From Collinsella aerofaciens (lineage in GTDB: Bacteria; Actinomycetota; Coriobacteriia; Coriobacteriales; Coriobacteriaceae): a stretch of DNA of 17,536 bases. Made by a program: the position numbers and the translations under genes. The stretch lies in assembly GCF_901212495.1 (NCBI RefSeq), contig NZ_CAAKNY010000043.1:1-17536 (forward strand). The letters are read 5' to 3'. Below, in pieces: positions 1 through 5,030 of the stretch. The notes beneath the pieces are model-generated. The model did no database searches and was not told where the DNA came from. It saw nothing but the letters and a program-made list of their open reading frames with translations. The first letter of the stretch is position 1. Every line of letters begins with the position of its first letter.

Positions 1-40
1 CCCGCGCCAGCCGGCCCCGGAGACCCTCCCGGAGGGCCCA

Positions 41-92
41 AAAAATATTTTCAAAAAAGTTGTTGCGCACCGGACAGGCTTCTGTGTATACT
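41..92 (+). promoter_or_regulatory. Promoter of the tRNA-Asp gene with AT-rich upstream element
   Basis: A TTGCGC -35-like hexamer at 63-68 and a TATACT -10 hexamer at 87-92 are separated by 18 nt. They lie 46 nt upstream of the mature tRNA 5' end, so transcription would start near 99. The A/T tract at 41-59 sits directly upstream of the -35 and looks like an UP element, as is common for stable RNA promoters. Boxes were read by eye. Confidence 0.6.
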
Positions 93-138
93 AATCCCCG
101 CAGCGCACGCGAGCGGAAACAAACGCGAACGACTGCCT

Positions 139-216
<78 letters not shown>

Positions 217-224
217 ATGCAATT

Positions 225-252
225 AAAACCACGTCTTCGGACGTGGTTTTTT
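225..252 (+). terminator. Rho-independent terminator of tRNA-Asp
   Basis: A perfect stem, AAAACCACGTC paired with GACGTGGTTTT, closes a TTCG tetraloop at 236-239 and runs into six T residues. It starts 8 nt after the encoded CCA, so it ends the tRNA transcript. The A-tract on the 5' side means it could also act on the opposite strand. Confidence 0.92.
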
Positions 253-556
253 GCGTTTGATAGGACTTTGATCCCATCGGCTCTTTTCGCCCAAAACCAA
301 AGCCTTCCAATTTCCGGACAAGCTCCGCTTGAGACATGGTTCAAACAAGGAATTTGTTGCGCAACGCCTGCTCAATGAAGTAGGGGCAGGTTATACTGAA
401 TTGCACTGTGGGCCGTTTTTGATGCAAGAGGCTTCAAACACGGCATTCAGTGGGCACCCATTTTGCAATTTGGGCGTCCATACGGTCATTGGTGTCTCGA
501 CGTAAGCTCGGCCCCGGAGCTCGTTCGAGCTGTTCCTATTCTTTGAAAGGGGAAAA
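253..556. other. 304-nt intergenic region before the Rrf2 gene
   Basis: I see no convincing gene here. A TATACT -10-like hexamer lies at 392-397 but has no good -35 at 16-18 nt. A 10-bp perfect palindrome GTTGCGCAAC lies at 356-365, about 30 nt upstream of that hexamer, and could be an operator. If the -10 is real, the Rrf2 transcript carries a leader of about 150 nt, which includes the nested hairpins at 505-531. Short minus-strand frames running into the tRNA have no recognisable product. Confidence 0.4.
505..531 (+). promoter_or_regulatory. Two overlapping alternative hairpins just upstream of Rrf2
   Basis: AGCTC at 505-509 can pair with GAGCT at 517-521. AGCTC at 518-522 can pair with GAGCT at 527-531 around a GTTC loop. 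The two stems share bases 518-521, so they exclude each other. The second ends 25 nt before the Rrf2 start codon and about 15 nt before its Shine-Dalgarno. It could be a leader switch or an operator for autoregulation; the function is inferred from position only. Confidence 0.3.
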
Positions 557-1042
557 ATGGACATATCGAGGAAGACTGATTACGCCCTTCGCATGCTCGC
601 GATGCTTGCCGAGGACCCGGAGCGTCTGCTTTCTGTTCGCACCGCCGCCGAAGAGGTCAATGTGCCGTATTCGTTTGCCCGTTCGATCCAGCATGGTTTG
701 GTTCAGGCCGGTATTGTGGAGAGCCTGCGTGGCGTCCATGGCGGCATGCGTCTTAAGGTCAGCCCCGACGATGTCACCATCCGCCAGGTCGTTGAGGCCG
801 TTCAGGGCCCCATCGTCATGAACGATTGCACTGCGCCCGATGGCGACTGTGCGCGCATGGGTACGTGCTGCTATCATTCCCTGTGGGCCGGAGCTCAAGC
901 GCTGATGCGCGACTACCTCGATTCCGTTTCGCTGGGCGATGTCGTCGCTCACCGCCAGTTCCCGGCCGTCGATTCCAAGTTCGCCGACCGCGATGCGTTT
1001 CCCGAGTACGCCACCTGTGCGTGCGCTTGCCGGGGGGAATAG
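557..1042 (+). CDS. Rrf2-family transcriptional regulator, probable Fe-S sensor
   Basis: A 161-residue DNA-binding regulator of the Rrf2 family (IscR, NsrR, CymR and RsrR are members), acting in the cytoplasm. The N-terminus MDISRKTDYALRMLAMLA is typical, followed by a winged helix-turn-helix over about residues 25-67 with the wing at RGVHGGMRL (58-66). Cysteines 91, 98 and 104 and His107 match the spacing of the [2Fe-2S] ligands of E. coli IscR (C92, C98, C104, H107), so a cluster is likely; Cys105 is an alternative ligand. The tail carries an odd Cys-Ala-Cys-Ala-Cys run (154-158), which is not part of the usual family pattern. The AAAGGGG ribosome site at 547-552 supports this start. A MutY-like gene follows after 21 nt and is probably co-transcribed. 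The regulon and bound ligand cannot be read from sequence. Confidence 0.88.
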   Translation: MDISRKTDYALRMLAMLAEDPERLLSVRTAAEEVNVPYSFARSIQHGLVQAGIVESLRGVHGGMRLKVSPDDVTIRQVVEAVQGPIVMNDCTAPDGDCARMGTCCYHSLWAGAQALMRDYLDSVSLGDVVAHRQFPAVDSKFADRDAFPEYATCACACRGE

Positions 1043-1063
1043 CGCCGCATAAGGAGCATAGCC

Positions 1064-1969
1064 ATGATTCAGGACCCCTTTCGTTCGATGATTCGTTCGG
1101 AAGGGGTCCTGCGTTATCGCGACCTTCCGTGGCGCCGCACGCGCGACCCGTACATTATTTGGCTTTCCGAGGTTATGCTGCAGCAAACGCAGGTGCCGCG
1201 TGTGGAGACGCGTATGCCCGCGTGGCTCGACCGCTTTCCGACCGTACAGGCGCTCGCCCAGGCCGCTCCTTCCGACGTTTTGGACGCTTGGCAGGGGATG
1301 GGCTACAACCGGCGTGCTCTGGCGCTTCACAGAGCCGCTCAGTGCGTTATGGAAGACTGGGATGGGGAGTTTCCACGTGAGACGCGCGACCTGGTCGCCC
1401 TGCCCGGTATTGGCCCGGCGACGGCGCAGGGCATCCGGTCGTTTGCGTTCGATCTTCCGGGCGTGTATCTGGAGACCAACGTGCGCACGGTCTTTCTGCA
1501 TCATTTTTTTCCCGATGTGCCGGCCGTTCCCGATCGCGAGCTGGTGCCGCTGATCCAAGCCGCCTGTCCGGCGGCCCCCGGTGCGACGGCGGACGAGATT
1601 GCGCCCTTTGCCGCGCCTCAAGACGATGCCGACACGCCGCGCGCGTGGTATTATGCGCTGCTGGATTACGGCGCGTATCTTAAAAAGACGCTGCCAAATC
1701 CGTCCAGGCGGTCGGCGGGCTATAGTCGTCAGTCCAAGTTTGAGGGTTCGCGCCGCCAAAAGCGCGCCCACATTGTGCGCATGCTGCTGGCGGCGCGCGA
1801 TGGGCAGCCGGCGGGCATTACGGTTGATGAAGCTGTTGCAGGCGTTAACGAGATGGAGGCGGCAGCCGGCAGAGAGTCGGTCGAGCGCGAGCTGGTCGCA
1901 AGTATTCTTGCCGATCTGGAGCACGAGGGCTTTTGCCGCTCCGAGGGCGATCGTTGGCTGAGTGTGTAG
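1064..1969 (+). CDS. MutY-like A/G-specific adenine DNA glycosylase, clusterless variant
   Basis: A helix-hairpin-helix DNA glycosylase of 301 residues, expected to remove adenine mispaired with guanine or 8-oxoguanine in base excision repair. PWR (22-24) and SEVMLQQTQV (35-44) are nearly identical to MutY and include the catalytic Glu36. The hairpin LPGIGPATAQGI spans 113-124. Two departures stand out. The position of the catalytic Asp (D138 in E. coli, in DGNVKRV) is Glu137 here, in LETNVRTVF. The four Fe-S cysteines expected after the DYGA motif are absent, replaced by a basic stretch containing SRQSKFEGSRRQKR. There is no C-terminal NUDIX-like domain; the last 70 residues look like a winged helix. 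Clusterless MutY-like proteins exist in some bacterial lineages, so this is probably a functional subfamily rather than a decayed gene. The AAGGAG site at 1051-1056 fits the start. Confidence 0.82.
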   Translation: MIQDPFRSMIRSEGVLRYRDLPWRRTRDPYIIWLSEVMLQQTQVPRVETRMPAWLDRFPTVQALAQAAPSDVLDAWQGMGYNRRALALHRAAQCVMEDWDGEFPRETRDLVALPGIGPATAQGIRSFAFDLPGVYLETNVRTVFLHHFFPDVPAVPDRELVPLIQAACPAAPGATADEIAPFAAPQDDADTPRAWYYALLDYGAYLKKTLPNPSRRSAGYSRQSKFEGSRRQKRAHIVRMLLAARDGQPAGITVDEAVAGVNEMEAAAGRESVERELVASILADLEHEGFCRSEGDRWLSV

Positions 1970-2083
1970 CCCGCTCAAATCTGAAGAACAGGATTGTAAG
2001 GTTTAGATTTTCGACATGAGGGCATCCTAAAGACAAGGCCGCTCGAAGCCTACGGGCGGCATGTGTTGAAGGGAAGTACACCT

Positions 2084-2623
2084 ATGGATTTTGAGAACTC
2101 CCAAACCAAGAAGAACCTCGAGACCGCTTTTGCCGGTGAGTCCCAGGCGCACACCAAGTATCGCTACTACGCATCTAAGGCCAAAAAGGACGGCTACGTT
2201 CAGATCTCGAATATCTTTGCCGAGACCGCAGGTAACGAGTCCGAGCACGCCAAGCTGTGGTTTAAGTATCTGCACGACGGCGCCGTTCCCGACACCCTGG
2301 ACAACTTGCGTGATGCCGCTGCGGGCGAGAACTACGAGTGGACCACGATGTACGACGAGTTTGCCAAGACCGCCGAGGAGGAGGGCTTTGCCGAGATTGC
2401 CGCAAAGTTCCGCGGCGTCGGTGCTGTCGAGAAGGCTCACGAGGAGCGCTACAACAAGCTTGTCGCACGCATTGAGTCGGGCGAGGTGTTTGAGCGCGAG
2501 GGCGTGAAGGTATGGAAGTGCCTGAACTGCGGGCACCTGCATGTGGGTGCCGAAGCGCCCGAGGTGTGCCCGGTGTGCAATCACCCGAAGGCGTACTTTG
2601 AGGAGCAGGTGGTGAACTACTAG
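2084..2623 (+). CDS. rbr: Rubrerythrin
   Basis: A two-domain non-haem iron protein of 179 residues that reduces hydrogen peroxide in the cytoplasm of anaerobes, taking electrons through its rubredoxin centre. The N-terminal four-helix erythrin domain carries the diiron ligands, including Glu19 and two ExxH motifs at 52-55 and 116-119. The C-terminal rubredoxin-like domain has two CxxC pairs, at 146/149 and 162/165. The spacing between the pairs (12 residues) is the short form typical of rubrerythrin. I take ATG 2084 because it follows a GAAGGGAAG ribosome site at 2068-2076; an in-frame GTG at 2063 would precede that site. It stands alone, with 114 nt before it and a large non-coding gap after it. 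Whether the Rrf2 regulator upstream controls it is unknown. Confidence 0.95.
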   Translation: MDFENSQTKKNLETAFAGESQAHTKYRYYASKAKKDGYVQISNIFAETAGNESEHAKLWFKYLHDGAVPDTLDNLRDAAAGENYEWTTMYDEFAKTAEEEGFAEIAAKFRGVGAVEKAHEERYNKLVARIESGEVFEREGVKVWKCLNCGHLHVGAEAPEVCPVCNHPKAYFEEQVVNY

Positions 2624-2646
2624 CGCCGATACGAACGTGGACTGCG

Positions 2647-2732
2647 GAGCGCAGGGCGGGGAAATACCTTCCCCTCTCGCTCACGGCTCCGCAGGGTTGC
2701 GCGAGGCAAAGGTATTTCCCCGCCCTGCGCTC
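2647..2732. repeat. Long palindromic repeat with 24-bp perfect arms
   Basis: The arm at 2647-2670 is the exact reverse complement of 2709-2732, with 38 nt between; the arms begin GAGCGCAGGG and end CCCTGCGCTC. The loop has partial inner pairing (CCTC near 2673 with GAGG near 2703). It starts 23 nt after the rubrerythrin stop, so the RNA would fold into a strong hairpin. There is no T-tract, so it resembles a REP-type or palindromic intergenic repeat more than a classical terminator, though it may protect or end the rubrerythrin mRNA. Confidence 0.75.
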
Positions 2733-2784
2733 TGGCGTTGGGTCGTCGCGTGCTCGCTACAGAAAAGCTGATAATTAAGTTTGT

Positions 2785-2808
2785 GTGCCGTCCCTTTTGG
2801 GGCGGCAC
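2785..2808 (+). other. Stable 10-bp hairpin with TTTT loop
   Basis: GTGCCGTCCC (2785-2794) pairs with GGGGCGGCAC (2799-2808) through one G-T pair, around a TTTT loop. The following GTCTTGTATG is a poor U-tract, so termination is uncertain. It lies 13 nt before the MITE-like element. Confidence 0.45.
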
Positions 2809-2821
2809 GTCTTGTATGGGG

Positions 2822-3026
2822 TGGACAGTTAGTTCAGATACGTATTTTTCCAATCACTCTGCGGTCGGCTTTTTGGCAGTTGGAGGCCTATCGAGCCCCT
2901 TTGGGCTGCCTGAAGGGCCTGGTTTTAGGTCTTACTTGCCCGTTGTGTGGAATCAATCGCGCCAAACGTAGCATCTTAGGGCATATGGAGGGGGTCTGAA
3001 TTATACGTATTTGAACTAACTGTCCA
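2822..3026. mobile_element. 205-bp MITE-like element with 24-bp terminal inverted repeats
   Basis: The left end (2822-2845) begins TGGACAGTTAGTTC. The right end (3003-3026) is its reverse complement with one mismatch in 24 positions. Each arm ends inside with the palindrome ATACGTAT. The ends are 5'-TG...CA-3' and both are flanked by GGG (2819-2821 and 3027-3029), a possible 3-bp target duplication, though G runs are weak evidence. The 157-nt interior has hairpins (AGCCC-CTTT-GGGCT near 2894) but no recognisable protein, so any movement would need a transposase supplied elsewhere. TG/CA ends with 3-bp duplications fit IS3-type elements; that assignment is inference. Confidence 0.55.
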
Positions 3027-3038
3027 GGGTGCTTCGCC

Positions 3039-3062
3039 CAAGGCCGTGCCGCCTTGTTTTTT
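3039..3062 (+). terminator. Rho-independent terminator
   Basis: CAAGGC (3039-3044) pairs with GCCTTG (3051-3056) around a CGTGCC loop, followed directly by TTTTTT (3057-3062). It lies 10 nt beyond the MITE-like element. It is 416 nt from the rubrerythrin stop, so it may be the original terminator of that gene, displaced by insertion of the repeats between them. Confidence 0.7.
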
Positions 3063-3111
3063 CGCACCTCATTCGGGGCGCCGCGCCTTGTTTGAGGTTC
3101 CGGTCTCCACA

Positions 3112-3186
3112 TTTTTCGTCAAGCTTTTGGTTAGATTTTGGTCAGTTGGCGTAAGGGCGGAAGGCCAAAAGATTGCTGACGAAAAA
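3112..3186. repeat. Imperfect inverted repeat in AT-rich intergenic DNA
   Basis: TTTTTCGTCA (3112-3121) is inverted as TGACGAAAAA (3177-3186), and TTTTGG (3125-3130) as CCAAAA (3165-3170). Unequal spacers separate the paired blocks on the two sides (3 nt against 6 nt). About 34 nt separate the arms. It could be a remnant of another small element or an operator region for the membrane protein gene downstream. The rest of 3187-3342 shows no gene. Confidence 0.4.
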
Positions 3187-3342
3187 AGCTCAGAGAAAGT
3201 GCTGGTAGGGGAGTCGTTGAGCTTTTCGACAGCTTTCTGGTAAAAGAAACTTTGCAGCTATTGCTACGGATTGCGTTGCCGTGGCCTTGGCGGTGCGGGA
3301 TGCTGGGCGTAAGCGTCGAATGCTCCGATTGAGGAGGCCAGC

Positions 3343-3765
3343 ATGGATCTGTTTCTTGAGACTCCGCAGCAACAAGCCGAGCGCATGTTGCGCCAGCAGC
3401 AACGGCTCATGGAGATGCAAATGCAAAGGGCAGCCGCCCAGCCCCCTGCGCAAAATGCCACGCCCGCGGTTTCGCTTGCGGGCGGATCGGCGCCAGAGAA
3501 CTATTCCGTACAACAAGATTCGTATGCGCAGGAGCTTGCGTTCGACAAACGCCGCACGCGTCACCGCCGCGTGGGCCAGCGCCTGCGCACATTAGCGATG
3601 ATCGTGCTCATTCCGTTAGGACTTGCGGCGATTTTCTTGGTCTCGTATGCGTTCACCTGCATCCTCAACGGCGCCTCGCCCAATGAAGTGCTCCAACATC
3701 TGTCAGCCCTCGGCCGGCGCCTAGGCGATGTCATAACAACCATCCGCGCCGGCTGGGAGAGTTAG
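3343..3765 (+). CDS. Small single-pass membrane protein of unknown function
   Basis: I do not recognise this 140-residue protein. The N-terminal third is rich in Gln, Met and Arg (residues 8-30, probably helical or coiled coil), followed by a Pro/Ala-rich linker (31-50). A basic cluster, KRRTRHRR and neighbours (69-82), precedes one hydrophobic segment (about 83-107), leaving a 33-residue C-terminal tail. By the positive-inside rule the long N-terminus is cytoplasmic and the tail faces outside. The GAGGAGG ribosome site at 3331-3337 fixes the ATG. Another frame overlaps from 3281 but has no such site. Its composition resembles the neighbouring housekeeping genes rather than the AT-richer module that follows. 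No partner is evident. Confidence 0.7.
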   Translation: MDLFLETPQQQAERMLRQQQRLMEMQMQRAAAQPPAQNATPAVSLAGGSAPENYSVQQDSYAQELAFDKRRTRHRRVGQRLRTLAMIVLIPLGLAAIFLVSYAFTCILNGASPNEVLQHLSALGRRLGDVITTIRAGWES

Positions 3766-3888
3766 CGTTTGTCACATTAGGACTTCTAGGATGTAGGGGT
3801 TATCGCCACGAGTAGAATTCTTGCATCCTGTAGGTACTGTCGTGCGACTGAATAGTATTATTAAAGATAAATAATAATAGGATTTGCT

Positions 3889-4356
3889 ATGTATAAGCAG
3901 GATTTAGAGCAGACTCTTTTGGGCATTGACGAAGAGGCGGAGCTGGAAATAGGTCCAAGAGACGATAGGCCGAGCGTTATATTGGTGGGAGGATGCGCCT
4001 TCATGCTAAACGATGTGACGAATCGATCGGTTACACATGACATTGATGTGTTTGAGGCAGACAGGTGTCCCTGCGAGATCATAGCTCGATACCCCGAGGT
4101 GAATGGTATGGCAGTGGCATATTGCAACCAGATGCCATTCAATTACGAAAATCGCCTGATCCCACTGGAGATTGGGGCGCATTTTATCAGGTACTTTACG
4201 CCATCTTTGGAGGATCTGGCGGTGATGAAGCTTTATGCCTATCGTCCGAACGACATCGTTGACCTCCATAGTCGAACATTTATCGATCGACTTGATTGGG
4301 ATCTGCTCGAGCGGCTTATATTCGATGAAGGAGAGGCGTTGGCCTCGTCGCCTTAG
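3889..4356 (+). CDS. Minimal nucleotidyltransferase (DUF6036/AbiEii-like), cut by an in-frame amber codon
   Basis: A nucleotidyltransferase-fold protein of 155 residues. It has the GG motif at Gly34-Gly35 (LVGGCAFML) and the metal-binding Asp pair in VTHDIDVF (Asp51, Asp53). Downstream, PSLEDLAVMKLYAYRPNDIVDL (105-126) contains the Lys/Arg/Asp pattern (K114, R119, D122, D125) common to minimal nucleotidyltransferases of the DUF6036 and AbiEii groups. Such proteins often act as toxins or in phage defence by nucleotide transfer to tRNA or protein; that role here is inference. The frame ends at TAG 4354-4356, but the same frame then stays open to 4419 and would add 20 residues resembling the expected C-terminal helix. 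The gene is AT-richer than its neighbours and uses ATA, AGA and AGG codons freely, suggesting transfer. The ribosome site is weak (ATAGGA at 3878-3883). Confidence 0.75.
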   Translation: MYKQDLEQTLLGIDEEAELEIGPRDDRPSVILVGGCAFMLNDVTNRSVTHDIDVFEADRCPCEIIARYPEVNGMAVAYCNQMPFNYENRLIPLEIGAHFIRYFTPSLEDLAVMKLYAYRPNDIVDLHSRTFIDRLDWDLLERLIFDEGEALASSP

Positions 4357-4419
4357 GAGCGGAGTTATCAAGAGATGGTCTGCGCATACAGGCAATACAA
4401 AAAGGAGGTGTTCGGTTGA
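4357..4419 (+). other. Open in-frame tail after the amber stop of the nucleotidyltransferase gene
   Basis: Reading on past TAG 4354-4356 in the same frame gives 20 codons, ERSYQEMVCAYRQYKKEVFG, then TGA at 4417-4419. The tail has the Y/R/K-rich amphipathic character expected at the end of this family. Its stop overlaps the TTG start of the next gene (4416-4418) as TTGA. This indicates a recent nonsense mutation or stop readthrough in a gene that originally ran to 4419 and was translationally coupled to its partner. Confidence 0.65.
4401..4410 (+). promoter_or_regulatory. Strong ribosome binding site deciding a TTG start
   Basis: AAAGGAGGTG is an almost full-length complement of the 16S 3' end. 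It lies 8 nt (counting from GGAGG) before TTG 4416. It supports TTG as the start of the HTH gene even though the codon is rare, and suggests that the gene can be translated independently of upstream readthrough. Confidence 0.8.
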
Positions 4420-4979
4420 ATCTGACCTTTGAGGGATTCTTAAAAGGCTATTGCCGAGAGCTATCTGGACAGCAGTCACTAAGTTTTAGAAAACTGGTTG
4501 AGCGGGCGACGACGGTTGCGCCGCGCGTGGCGGAGCCTCTGTTTTTGCTCGCTTTGGCGCAAGGAAAAGCCGAATACGTTCTGGGTTTATCCGAGGGCTC
4601 GTGGATGGAAGAGGATTACCGAGGCGTTTTGTCCTTGTACAGTCAAGCGGGTAACATGGCGTCTCTATGCGCCAAAAGTGAGCTCCCTAATCGTTATGCC
4701 AACGTTTGGCGTGCGTATAGAGGGGTGAAAGAAAAGCCAGCGGCCAACAGAAGGGTGAACGCCCTGATGAGAAAGAGAACACTGAAAGCATTGGAGGAAT
4801 CGGGTGTAACGCGCTATGGCCTCTGCCGTGCTCTGCACTTGAATAAAGGAAACGTATACGCATACTTGGCCGGCAATGACTCAAAAGTGAGCAGGGAGAC
4901 GGCGCGCCGCATTATGAAATATGCGGAGGAGAGAAGCGCACAAGAAGGGGCTGGGCGCCCGGTGCGTGTGGCGGGGTAA
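4416..4979 (+). CDS. Helix-turn-helix protein, probable partner or antitoxin of the nucleotidyltransferase
   Basis: A 187-residue protein with a helical N-terminal region (1-100) of no recognised family and a C-terminal helix-turn-helix at about 118-171. The recognition region reads VTRYGLCRALHLNKGNVYAYLAG, like Cro/XRE domains, and a basic tail follows. It starts at TTG behind an excellent ribosome site, and its start overlaps the TGA that ends the open tail of the upstream gene. A DNA-binding protein coupled to a minimal nucleotidyltransferase fits a toxin-antitoxin arrangement in which it represses the operon and restrains the enzyme. The order is the reverse of most such pairs, since the putative toxin comes first. 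Direct evidence covers the HTH and the coupling; the antitoxin role is inference. It could instead be a plain regulator. Confidence 0.65.
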   Translation: MNLTFEGFLKGYCRELSGQQSLSFRKLVERATTVAPRVAEPLFLLALAQGKAEYVLGLSEGSWMEEDYRGVLSLYSQAGNMASLCAKSELPNRYANVWRAYRGVKEKPAANRRVNALMRKRTLKALEESGVTRYGLCRALHLNKGNVYAYLAGNDSKVSRETARRIMKYAEERSAQEGAGRPVRVAG

Positions 4980-5030
4980 GATTGATCGCGGTTTTGATTG
5001 ATACTCGATTGGGTTTGTTGGGCGGAGTCT

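Noticed and set aside
13..38. GGCCC...GGGCC hairpin at the window edge as a terminator
   Set aside because: No T-tract follows on either strand, and the gene it would serve is outside the window.
536..1978. Long minus-strand open frame (480 codons) opposite Rrf2 and the MutY-like gene
   Set aside because: It is antisense to two well-supported genes, has no recognisable domain and is rich in Arg/His/Gly, as expected from the complement of high-GC codons.
2738..2999. Short plus-strand frames inside the MITE-like element
   Set aside because: They have no ribosome site, no family resemblance and run through the terminal inverted repeat, giving the same QLVQIRI peptide from both strands by symmetry.
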